Shown in pieces: positions 6,720-13,270 of a stretch of 14,603 bases of DNA. The stretch's first letter is position 1. The number at the start of each line of letters is the position of its first letter. A program made the translations under genes and the position numbers. A model generated the notes under the pieces. That model was not told where the DNA came from, searched no databases, and was given only the letters and a program-made list of their open reading frames with translations. Source of the DNA: JBKBMT01 sp046295655 (GTDB lineage: Bacteria; Pseudomonadota; Alphaproteobacteria; Rhodobacterales; Rhodobacteraceae); the NCBI GenBank assembly GCA_046295655.1, contig JBKBMT010000064.1:1-14603 (forward strand), in the 5' to 3' direction.

Positions 6720-7217
6720 ATGTCCACCGCCCCCCGTCCCGATCCGGTCGCCCCCGCCGACGACGAGGCCCGCGCCCTCGCCCGCCGGCTTCTGGCCGAC
6801 GCCCGCCATGCCGCGCTTGCCGTGCTTGAACCGGGCAGCGGGGCACCCTTCGTCAGCCGCATCGCCTTCGGCCTTGGACCGGGCGGCCGCCCGGCGACGC
6901 TGATCTCGGCGCTGGCCCTGCACACCGCCGCGCTCCGCGCCGATCCGCGCTGCTGCCTGCTGGTCGGCGAACCGGGCGCGCGCGGCGACCCGCTGACCCA
7001 TCCGCGCCTGTCGCTGCGCGCGACCGCGGGGTTCCTCGCCGCCGACGACCCCGGCCGTCCTGCCTTGCGCGACCGCTGGCTGGCCGACCACCCCAAGGCC
7101 CGGCTCTATGCCGATTTCGCCGATTTCGCCTTCGTCGTCTTCACCCCGGTCTCGGCGGCACTCAACGGCGGGTTCGCGCGGGCCTATGCGCTGACCGCCG
7201 CCGATCTCGCGCCGTGA
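6720..7217 (+). CDS. HugZ-like / pyridoxamine-phosphate-oxidase-fold protein, short form
   Basis: A 165-residue cytoplasmic protein of the COG0748 type (HugZ, haem iron utilisation; split-barrel FMN/haem-binding fold). Recognisable family segments run in order: ARRLLADARHAALAVLEPG (21-39), PFVSRIAFGLGPGGRPATLI (43-62), SALALHTAALRADPRCCLLV (63-82), DPLTHPRLSLRATAGF (90-105), and the end pattern HPKARLYADFADFAFVVFTP (124-143) with GGFARAY (150-156). Many relatives carry a C-terminal DUF2470 domain of about 80 residues; this one stops directly after the barrel. The ATG at 6720 begins the conserved part, but no good ribosome site precedes it. Haem binding or degradation is inferred from the family; a general FMN-dependent oxidoreductase is possible. 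It is divergent from the SulP gene and convergent with the beta-helix gene. Confidence 0.8.
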   Translation: MSTAPRPDPVAPADDEARALARRLLADARHAALAVLEPGSGAPFVSRIAFGLGPGGRPATLISALALHTAALRADPRCCLLVGEPGARGDPLTHPRLSLRATAGFLAADDPGRPALRDRWLADHPKARLYADFADFAFVVFTPVSAALNGGFARAYALTAADLAP

Positions 7218-7223
7218 CGCGCA

Positions 7224-7249
7224 GGGGCCGGGCATCACCGCCCGGCCCC
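7224..7249. terminator. Bidirectional hairpin between convergent genes
   Basis: GGGGCCGGGC and GCCCGGCCCC form a perfect ten-base-pair stem with a six-base loop, starting six bases after the HugZ-like stop and ending 23 bases before the beta-helix stop. Its position between convergent genes fits a shared terminator. Neither strand has a U-tract after the stem, so termination may be inefficient or need a factor. A second small palindrome, CGCCGC-T-GCGGCG, lies at 7257-7269. Confidence 0.6.
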
Positions 7250-7272
7250 GTCCTGCCGCCGCTGCGGCGCCT

Positions 7273-9564
7273 TCAGGTCGGGTTGTCCACCCGCACCGTT
7301 ACCTGCATCCGCCCCTGGACCGCCACCGGCCAGCGCAGGTTGACGAGCCGGTTGGTCGGCCCCTGCTGGACCTCGGCGTGGGGCATGTCGTGCCGGATCG
7401 CCGCACCCGCGGTGATCGGCCCTTCGGCGACGAGGGCCGTGCAGCACCGGGCCCAGCCCCCGAACGGCAGAAAGACCGACGCGTCCACCGGCCAGACCGC
7501 CGCGGCGGTGTTCTGCTGATGCGCAACGGTGACCGGATTGAACATCGGCTGGGCGATCCCGTTGAAGTTGTTGCCGTGCACGATGATGTTGCGGAACCGC
7601 GAATAGTCGAGCGCCGCATGGGTGGTGTCCACCCGCTCGACCCGGGTGATCGTCCCGTTCACGGTGCGGAAGGTATTGCCGGTGACGCTCAGCCCCTGCA
7701 GGTAATGTCCGCTCCCCCGCGGCGTCACCACAAGCCAGGCGAAGGCCGGCACCACATCGCTTGCGGTGAAGATGTTGCCGGTCACCGTCAGCCCCCCGAA
7801 CGAGAACTGGTTGTTCCAGTTCGGATCGGGCTCGCGTTCGTTGGTCATCTCGACGAAGCTGTTGTCGATGTAGTTTCCGGTCAGAAGCGTCTTGACGTTG
7901 ATCCCGGTCAGCACCAGCCCCGCCGAGCGCACCCCGGGGCTTTCCCCGTCGCCCTGGAAGAAGTGGTTGCCGATGAACATGTGGCCCGAGCCGTGCATCA
8001 CCGCGAAGTGCCGGAACCGGACGATCCGGTTGTCGCGGATCTTGGCGTCGTTGGCGTTCACGTTCAGGCAGATCGTGGTCCGGTCCTGCACCCGTTCGGC
8101 CTGCTCGTTCGACAGGAACTGGCATTCGTCGATCATGAGACCCTGACAGCCTGTCCCGACTGAGGTGATCGCCCGGGCCTTCGGCCGGTTCACGACGCAG
8201 CCGTGGATCCGCATGGTGATGCCCGAAGGCGCCAGCATGATCCCCGAGGCGGTGCCGTCGCAGAACAGCTCCAGACCGGTCAGTTCGAACCTGTCCAGCC
8301 GCCCGAAGCCCGAGAAATCCAGCATGTAGCGGAAGCGGGTGAAGCTGTAGGTCCGGGTTCCGCCGGTCGAACCCGGCGGCAGGCTCAGCTCGACCGTGCC
8401 TGCCGCCACGTTGACCGACCGCACATAGGTTTCGCGCGCCACGCCGGTGCCGCTCACCAGCGCGCCGACCGGAATGTTGGCCACATTCGCCACCCCCGTC
8501 AGCAGATAGGGCTGGGCAGTCGAATAGGTCGCCTGCGAGGTCACGCTGGTCTCGGTCCAGGCGGGCCCCGGCAGCGCGACGAGCTGGCCGTTGGTCAGCA
8601 CCCGACGCTGCTGGAAGTTTCCGCCCGTCAGCCCCGCCAGCGCGGCCAGGTCCAGCGGACCGGCCACATCGACACGCCGCCCCTTCAGGTCAAAGCTGAC
8701 GTGATCGGTGAAGAAGAACAGCGCCTGCAACCCGCGCCGCAGCCCCTCGGCCTCGGACCCGAATGCCGCGGCATAGGCGTCCAGGTCGAAGTTCCGGGTC
8801 AGTGCCAGCCGGTTGCCCGCGGGCATCGACACCACGCCCTCGAACCGCACCGGCGCCGTCATCGTGACATTCGACTCCAGCCGGAAGGTCCCGGACGGCA
8901 CGAAGACCGAGCGCCCGGCCGCCGCCGCGTCGGCTGCCGCAAATGCTGCCGCGTCGTTCGTCACACCGTCGCCCCGCGCGCCATAGTCGCGCACGTCCAC
9001 CCAGTCCATCAGGTTGCGGTGGAACACATCGGTGGCGTCGGTGATCTCGATGTCGTCGATCCGCACCGTGCCGCCGTTCGCGCCGGTCAGGTCGATCCCG
9101 ACATGGGCATAGGCCGGTGCCGTTCCCCAGACCAGATCGACGCCGCTGCGGTTGCCCGAGCCGATGATCGCCTCGACCGTCACGACCTCGCCGTAACTTG
9201 CAACCGCCACCGCGGGCGCGGCGGTGGGCACCCCGGCCACCGCCGCACCCCCTGCGGTCGCCGGATAACCGGCGATCCGCACCGATGGCAGGTTGCCCGA
9301 CATCGCCTTGATCCGCACCCGGACCCGCAGATACATCCCCGGCCGGAACGGCGTCTGTCCCATGTAGCGCAGTTTCTGCACCGACTGGGTCTTCTGAAGC
9401 TCCAGACATCCGCCGAAATCCTGGTCGGATGGCACGAAGGCCGCGTTCGACGCTCCCTGATAGGTGGGCGATCCGGGCACCCCGTCGCCGCTCGACCATT
9501 GCGACAGCCCCGCCGCGAAGGGCGGCGGCATCAGCACCAGACCGTCCGTGATTGCCTTGTTCAT
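7273..9564 (-). CDS. Right-handed beta-helix protein (pectate-lyase superfamily type)
   Basis: A 763-residue protein without signal peptide or membrane segment. Residues 1 to about 180 look like a beta-sandwich, possibly a binding module, with VRIDDIEITD near its end. At 189-230 comes the entry motif of the pectate-lyase-superfamily fold, VDVRDYGARGDGVTNDAAAF, then FVPSGTFRLESN. The rest, to about 700, is rich in short beta-coil repeats such as LTGNYIDNSF, LTVTGNIFTA, LSVTGNTFRT and IIVHGNNFNG, the N-containing turns of a parallel beta-helix. I recall close relatives across Rhodobacterales, annotated as glycosyl-hydrolase-28-related, without known function. The order of modules also resembles phage tailspikes, but no phage genes are nearby. 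The ATG at 9564 has GAGGGG about ten bases upstream and starts the conserved MNKAITDGLVLMPPPFAAGL. Polysaccharide binding or cleavage is inference. Confidence 0.85.
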   Translation of the reverse strand: MNKAITDGLVLMPPPFAAGLSQWSSGDGVPGSPTYQGASNAAFVPSDQDFGGCLELQKTQSVQKLRYMGQTPFRPGMYLRVRVRIKAMSGNLPSVRIAGYPATAGGAAVAGVPTAAPAVAVASYGEVVTVEAIIGSGNRSGVDLVWGTAPAYAHVGIDLTGANGGTVRIDDIEITDATDVFHRNLMDWVDVRDYGARGDGVTNDAAAFAAADAAAAGRSVFVPSGTFRLESNVTMTAPVRFEGVVSMPAGNRLALTRNFDLDAYAAAFGSEAEGLRRGLQALFFFTDHVSFDLKGRRVDVAGPLDLAALAGLTGGNFQQRRVLTNGQLVALPGPAWTETSVTSQATYSTAQPYLLTGVANVANIPVGALVSGTGVARETYVRSVNVAAGTVELSLPPGSTGGTRTYSFTRFRYMLDFSGFGRLDRFELTGLELFCDGTASGIMLAPSGITMRIHGCVVNRPKARAITSVGTGCQGLMIDECQFLSNEQAERVQDRTTICLNVNANDAKIRDNRIVRFRHFAVMHGSGHMFIGNHFFQGDGESPGVRSAGLVLTGINVKTLLTGNYIDNSFVEMTNEREPDPNWNNQFSFGGLTVTGNIFTASDVVPAFAWLVVTPRGSGHYLQGLSVTGNTFRTVNGTITRVERVDTTHAALDYSRFRNIIVHGNNFNGIAQPMFNPVTVAHQQNTAAAVWPVDASVFLPFGGWARCCTALVAEGPITAGAAIRHDMPHAEVQQGPTNRLVNLRWPVAVQGRMQVTVRVDNPT

Positions 9565-9684
9565 GCGTGTGACCCCTCTGTTCTGGCGCCGAAGGGCATG
9601 CACCGCCCGGCGCGGGGCCGGGGCCGCGCCGCATCGCCTGATCGCTCGGGGATGATCTGCCGGGGTGCAGCCCTGACGCGAGAA

Positions 9685-9697
9685 CGGCTAGCAGCCG
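9685..9697 (-). terminator. Small hairpin downstream of the DUF4864 gene
   Basis: CGGCT and AGCCG pair around a three-base loop, and on the minus strand TTCTCG follows. It lies about 40 bases after the stop of the DUF4864 gene. The stem is short and the tract poor, so this is only a candidate terminator. Confidence 0.3.
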
Positions 9698-9698
9698 A

Positions 9699-9718
9699 GG
9701 GTTAACGCGCGTTTACCC
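9699..9718 (-). promoter_or_regulatory. Near-perfect palindrome with a CtrA-like site upstream of the beta-helix gene
   Basis: GGGTTAACGCGCGTTTACCC is symmetric except at one base pair (9703/9714). On the minus strand it reads GTAA-N7-TTAACC, one base from the known CtrA box TTAA-N7-TTAAC of alphaproteobacteria. It lies about 135 bases upstream of the beta-helix start and 20 bases after the DUF4864 stop. The match is visible; binding is inference. Confidence 0.35.
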
Positions 9719-9737
9719 CGGCGCGCGCAGGTGCCGG

Positions 9738-10136
9738 TCAGGCCCCTGCAGCGGGCGCGCGCAGGATTTGCACGCCGTTGATCTGCCAGCCGTTTTCCGT
9801 CTCGATCATCTGATAGTCGAGAAAGTGCAGGCGGCCTTCGGCGTCGCGCACAATGACCCTCTGCCACAATCGTCCCGCTATCTCGCGGAGGTCCAGAAAC
9901 CGCACCTCGGCCGGACGGTGCACCATGGGATAGCCCTGCCGGACCATCTGCCCGAACCGTTCGGGCGTGCCGAAGATGCCCTTGATGGCCGGCGAGGCAT
10001 AGGTGAAGGCGGTCTCGAAATCATCGGCCTGAAAGGCGGTCATCTGGTCGCGTATCACACGCTCGATCGCCAGATCCGACGCCGGGGCGACGGCCGGGAC
10101 CAGCAGCAAAAGAAGTGCCAGCAGTGCATTTTTCAT
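9738..10136 (-). CDS. DUF4864 protein, exported
   Basis: A 132-residue protein beginning with a clear Sec signal peptide: Lys2, a leucine-rich core (residues 4-13) and a probable cleavage after PAVAPA (about residue 19). The mature part matches DUF4864 as I know it in Rhodobacteraceae: DQMTAFQADDFETAFTYASP, then IKGIFGTPERFGQMVRQGYP, and near the end FLDYQMIETENGWQINGVQI. The fold is probably a small NTF2-like alpha/beta barrel in the periplasm, but no function is established. The ATG at 10136 has GGAGG seven bases upstream. The gene is divergent from the CHAD gene across 122 bases that hold a Pho box, so shared phosphate control is possible but the box faces the other way. Confidence 0.85.
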   Translation of the reverse strand: MKNALLALLLLLVPAVAPASDLAIERVIRDQMTAFQADDFETAFTYASPAIKGIFGTPERFGQMVRQGYPMVHRPAEVRFLDLREIAGRLWQRVIVRDAEGRLHFLDYQMIETENGWQINGVQILRAPAAGA

Positions 10137-10159
10137 GCTGCGCCCTCCGATGTATGGTG

Positions 10160-10165
10160 ATTCTA
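10160..10165 (-). promoter_or_regulatory. Candidate -10 box of the DUF4864 gene
   Basis: TAGAAT on the minus strand matches TATAAT at five of six bases and lies 23 bases before the ATG. A TTGATC stands 19 bases further upstream, a poor -35 at long spacing. Confidence 0.4.
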
Positions 10166-10178
10166 CGCGGCTGCGGGC

Positions 10179-10198
10179 CCTGCGGATCAACCCGCAGG
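10179..10198. repeat. Inverted repeat next to the Pho box
   Basis: CCTGCGG and CCGCAGG are perfect reverse complements around ATCAAC. The element ends one base before the Pho box and lies upstream of the DUF4864 -10 candidate. It could be a second operator in this divergent promoter region. Confidence 0.4.
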
Positions 10199-10199
10199 C

Positions 10200-10217
10200 C
10201 TGTCACGAAACTGTCAC
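10200..10217 (+). promoter_or_regulatory. Pho box (PhoB binding site) of the CHAD gene
   Basis: CTGTCAC-GAAA-CTGTCAC is a direct repeat with the 11-base period of the PhoB box (consensus CTGTCAT-N4-CTGTCAT, with CTGTCAC a common variant). Eleven bases after it stands TAGACA (10229-10234) as a possible -10, which is the spacing of PhoB-activated promoters, where the box replaces the -35. The CHAD start follows 24 bases later. The repeat and spacing are visible; control by PhoB under phosphate starvation is inference from the known regulon. Confidence 0.75.
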
Positions 10218-10258
10218 GATCCGACCGCTAGACACTGACCGATTCCGAAGGACGGTCC

Positions 10259-11158
10259 ATGCCCTATCTCTTCGTCCTTTCCGACCGCTCGGTGCGTTCC
10301 GCAGTCCGGCGCATCGCCGCCGAACAGATGGACGGCGCATTGGCCGACATGCGCGATTCGACGCTCGTCGAAGCCCAGATGGTCCATACGCTGCGCAAGC
10401 GCGTCAAGAAGCTGCGCGGTCTGCTGCGCCTCGTGCGCCCGGTGTTTTCCGGCTACGACACCGAGAACACCGCCCTTCGCGATGCCGCCCGTCACATCCG
10501 CGATCTCCGCGACGCCGAGGTGATGCGCGCGACCTTCGCCGGGCTTGCGGACCGCATCGACCTGCCAGCGGACCGCCGCGAACCGATCCTGACCCGGCTC
10601 GACGCCCGGCTCGACGCAGCACGCGGCGGACAGGACGGCGACAGCGGGCTCGCCGCATTCCGCGAGGCGATGCTCGATGCGCGCGACCGGGTGGGCAGCT
10701 GGAAGCTCGACGCCAAGGGCTTTGATGCGCTGCGCCCAGGGCTGGCCCGCACCTGGAACCGCGCGCGGGCCGCGATGACAGAGGCCCGGTCCGAATTCGA
10801 CGGCAACTTCGATGCCCTGCCCTTCCACGAATGGCGCAAGCATCTCAAGGCACACTGGTATCACGCCCGCCTCCTGCTGCCGATCTGGCCCGAGGCGATG
10901 TCGCCCCATGTCGCCGCTGCCGACGCTCTGGGCGAGCTTCTGGGCGACCACAACGACCTCGACGTGCTGGCGGCGGCGCTGCCCGAGCTTACGGACGCGC
11001 CGGACGAGGCTGCCACCCTTGCCGCCGCGATCGACACCGACCGCCGGGTGCTCGCCCGGCGCGCCATCGCCCTGGGGCGGCGACTGCTGGCCGGATCGGG
11101 GCGAGATCTGGCCGAACGCTGGCAAGTATGGTGGGAGGTCTGGCGCGGGTCAGACTGA
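10259..11158 (+). CDS. CHAD-domain protein (polyphosphate-binding type)
   Basis: A 299-residue soluble protein that is one CHAD domain, an all-helical fold with a basic channel that binds inorganic polyphosphate in studied members. The two conserved basic blocks are present: VHTLRKRVKKLRGLLRLVRP (42-61) and HEWRKHLKAHWYHARLL near residue 190-206. After these come LGELLGDHNDLDVL and the usual helical C-terminus. No CYTH (triphosphate tunnel) domain is fused to it, although the two often occur together. The ATG at 10259 follows AAGGA at good spacing. A Pho box lies about 40 bases upstream, which fits a role in polyphosphate handling during phosphate shortage. Its last nine bases overlap the end of lysS on the other strand. 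Domain identity is firm; the exact role is inferred. Confidence 0.9.
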   Translation: MPYLFVLSDRSVRSAVRRIAAEQMDGALADMRDSTLVEAQMVHTLRKRVKKLRGLLRLVRPVFSGYDTENTALRDAARHIRDLRDAEVMRATFAGLADRIDLPADRREPILTRLDARLDAARGGQDGDSGLAAFREAMLDARDRVGSWKLDAKGFDALRPGLARTWNRARAAMTEARSEFDGNFDALPFHEWRKHLKAHWYHARLLLPIWPEAMSPHVAAADALGELLGDHNDLDVLAAALPELTDAPDEAATLAAAIDTDRRVLARRAIALGRRLLAGSGRDLAERWQVWWEVWRGSD

Positions 11159-12733
11159 CACCTGCGCGCGCGCCAGGGCGGCCTCGATCATCGCGGCAGT
11201 TTCCGCAACGCCGTAGAGCGCCGCGAATCCGCCGAACCGCGGCCCCTCGGACGCGCCCAGCAGAACCTCGTAAAGCGCCCGGAACCAGTCGCGCAAGGGT
11301 TCGAAGCCGTGGTCGCGCCCGACGGCATAGACGAGGCTCTGCAACGCCTCGGCATCCGCTCCCCCGTCCCAGCCGCGCAGCCGCCCGGCCAGATCGGCCA
11401 TGGCCGCCCGCTCGCGCGCGTCAGGGGCCCGGAAGTGCTTGGCAGGCTTTACCTTGTCGTTGTAGTAGCGGACCGCGAAGCCGGCCGCCGCATCGAGATC
11501 TGGATGCGTCTCGGGGCTGGCGTCGGGGGCATATTTCCGCAGGAAGGCCCACAGCACCGCCTTGTCCTCGGCACCGGTCGCGCTGGCGAGGTTCAGAAGC
11601 ATCGAGAACGGCACCACCATTCCACTTGCCGGGGGACGGCCGGCATGGATGTGCCAGACGGGGTTGTCCACCTGCTGTTCCACACCCTGCCCCGGAAAGG
11701 CGCGGAGTTGCTGATGATATTCGTCCACCGCCTTCGGGATCACGTCCCACCACAGCCGCTTTGCCGTCCTCGGCTTCTGATACATGAAATAGGACAGGCT
11801 CTCGGTCGCGGCATAGGTCAGCCATTCGTCGATGGTCAGTCCGTTGCCCTTGGACTTCGAGATCTTCTGTCCCTCCTCGTCCAGGAACAGCTCGTAGACG
11901 AAATGTTCCGGCGCCCGCCCCCCCAGGATCTCGCAGATCGCGTCATAGATCGGGGTGTTGGTGCTGTGGTCCTTGCCATACATCTCGAAATCGACGTCCA
12001 GCGCCGCCCAGCGCGCGCCGAAATCGGGCTTCCACTGCAACTTGACGTTGCCGCCCGTCACCGGAAGCGTCCATTCGCGTCCGGTCTCGTCGTCGAAGGT
12101 GATGGTCCCGTCGCGGGCGTTCACCTCCTTCATCGGAACATACAGCACCCGCCCCGTCTCGGGATGAACCGGAAGAAAGCAGGAATAGGTCTGCTGACGC
12201 TCCTCCCGCAGACTCTTCAGCATCACGGCCATGATGTCGTCGTAGCGCTCGGCCGCACGCAGCAGCACCGTGTCGAACCGGCCCGAACGGTAGAATTCCG
12301 TGGCACTGATGAACTCGTATTCGAACCCGAAGGTATCGAGAAACCGCCGCAGCATGGCATTGTTGTGATGCCCGAAGCTTTCGTATTCGCCGAACGGATC
12401 GGGCACGCTGGTCAGCGGCCGCTGGAGATGCGCGCGCAGCATCTCGGGGTTCGGCACGTTGTCGGGCACCTTGCGCATACCGTCCAGATCGTCCGAGAAG
12501 CAGACCAGCCGGGTCGGGATCTCGCTGATCACCTCGAAGGCGCGGCGGATCATCGTGGTCCGGGCCACCTCGCCGAAGGTGCCGATGTGCGGCAGCCCCG
12601 AAGGGCCGTATCCGGTCTCGAACAGGACATGGCCCTTGGCCGGCGGCGCCTTCTCGTATCGCTTCGCGATCCGGCGCGCCTCCTCGAACGGCCAGGCTTT
12701 CGACTTCAGGGCGGCTTCGCGCAGCGCGGACAT
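11150..12733 (-). CDS. lysS: Lysyl-tRNA synthetase, class I
   Basis: Charges tRNA-Lys with lysine in the cytoplasm. The 527-residue product is the class I (archaeal-type) enzyme rather than the class II form of E. coli, as is usual in alphaproteobacteria. It starts the Rossmann fold with ETGYGPSGLPHIGTFGE (39-55), where PHIGT is the HIGH motif, and has KISKSKGN (290-297) as the KMSKS loop. EMYGKDHSTN (250-259) lies in the catalytic core, and a helical anticodon-binding region fills the C-terminus. Length is normal and no break is seen. The ATG at 12733 has GGGAG seven bases upstream, directly after a small hairpin. The stop overlaps the CHAD gene's stop from the opposite strand by nine bases. 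It is divergent from the TerB-like gene. Confidence 0.96.
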   Translation of the reverse strand: MSALREAALKSKAWPFEEARRIAKRYEKAPPAKGHVLFETGYGPSGLPHIGTFGEVARTTMIRRAFEVISEIPTRLVCFSDDLDGMRKVPDNVPNPEMLRAHLQRPLTSVPDPFGEYESFGHHNNAMLRRFLDTFGFEYEFISATEFYRSGRFDTVLLRAAERYDDIMAVMLKSLREERQQTYSCFLPVHPETGRVLYVPMKEVNARDGTITFDDETGREWTLPVTGGNVKLQWKPDFGARWAALDVDFEMYGKDHSTNTPIYDAICEILGGRAPEHFVYELFLDEEGQKISKSKGNGLTIDEWLTYAATESLSYFMYQKPRTAKRLWWDVIPKAVDEYHQQLRAFPGQGVEQQVDNPVWHIHAGRPPASGMVVPFSMLLNLASATGAEDKAVLWAFLRKYAPDASPETHPDLDAAAGFAVRYYNDKVKPAKHFRAPDARERAAMADLAGRLRGWDGGADAEALQSLVYAVGRDHGFEPLRDWFRALYEVLLGASEGPRFGGFAALYGVAETAAMIEAALARAQVSV

Positions 12734-12833
12734 GATGCGTCTCCCGGCGGGCCCCTGCCCGCGACCCTCGCCCTCTATTGCCGGCCCGCCCGCAGGTCAA
12801 TAATCTCGCGCCCAACTCTCAGGAGGCCGCCCC
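12734..12833. promoter_or_regulatory. Divergent promoter region between lysS and the TerB-like gene
   Basis: On the minus strand TTGACC (12800-12795) and, 17 bases on, TAGAGG form a weak promoter candidate for lysS. On plus, AATAAT (12799-12804) is a -10 candidate for the TerB-like gene without a good -35. GCGGGC and GCCCGC (12747-12762) form a six-base-pair hairpin just before the lysS ribosome site. No conventional T-box or riboswitch is visible in this short gap. Confidence 0.35.
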
Positions 12834-13256
12834 GTGTCCGACCAGACCCCATCGCTCAGCCCGCAGGACGCGCTCGTCGCCCTGATGATCGCGGTTTCGG
12901 CGTCGGACGAACAGATCCGCACCGCCGAGCTGGTGGCGATCCAGCGCATCGTGAACCATCTGCCGGTTTTCGCCGGCTACGACAGCGACCGCATCCGCCA
13001 GGTATCCCAGACCGTGTTCGACCTCTTCGAGGAAGAGGACGGGCTCGATGCGCTGTTCGGCCTGATCCGCGAGGCGCTGCCAGCGCGGCTCAACGAAACC
13101 GCCTATGCTCTGGCCTGCGACGTGGCCGCGGCCGACGGCACCCTGCGCGAGACCGAACTCAGGATGCTCGAAGAGATCCGGCACGAACTGGACATTCCGC
13201 GCCTGCATGCGGCGGCGATCGAACAGGGCGCGCGGGCCCGTCACCAGCGGGCCTGA
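12834..13256 (+). CDS. TerB-like (tellurite-resistance TerB family) protein
   Basis: A 140-residue acidic, helical, soluble protein. The pattern ALVALMIAVSASDEQIRTAE (13-32) and its later counterpart ALACDVAAADGTLRETELRM (92-111) are the paired helix-acidic-turn segments of the TerB fold, whose acidic residues are thought to bind metal ions. The start is the GTG at 12834, chosen because AGGAGG stands seven bases before it and no closer ATG exists. No other ter genes are present, so tellurite resistance should not be assumed; many single TerB proteins in alphaproteobacteria have unknown roles. It is convergent with dacB with a 14-base gap, which leaves no room for a separate terminator. Confidence 0.8.
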   Translation: MSDQTPSLSPQDALVALMIAVSASDEQIRTAELVAIQRIVNHLPVFAGYDSDRIRQVSQTVFDLFEEEDGLDALFGLIREALPARLNETAYALACDVAAADGTLRETELRMLEEIRHELDIPRLHAAAIEQGARARHQRA

Positions 13257-13270
13257 TCCGCCGTCCGGCC

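Noticed and set aside
7273..9564. Prophage tailspike
   Set aside because: Module order is similar, but there is no phage structural, integrase or lysis gene nearby and the protein appears to be a conserved Rhodobacterales gene.
8203..9705. 500-codon plus-strand open frame antisense to the beta-helix gene
   Set aside because: Same shadow pattern; no ribosome site and no domain.
12834..13256. Tellurite-resistance operon
   Set aside because: Only one TerB-like gene; no terA, terC, terD or terZ partner in the window.
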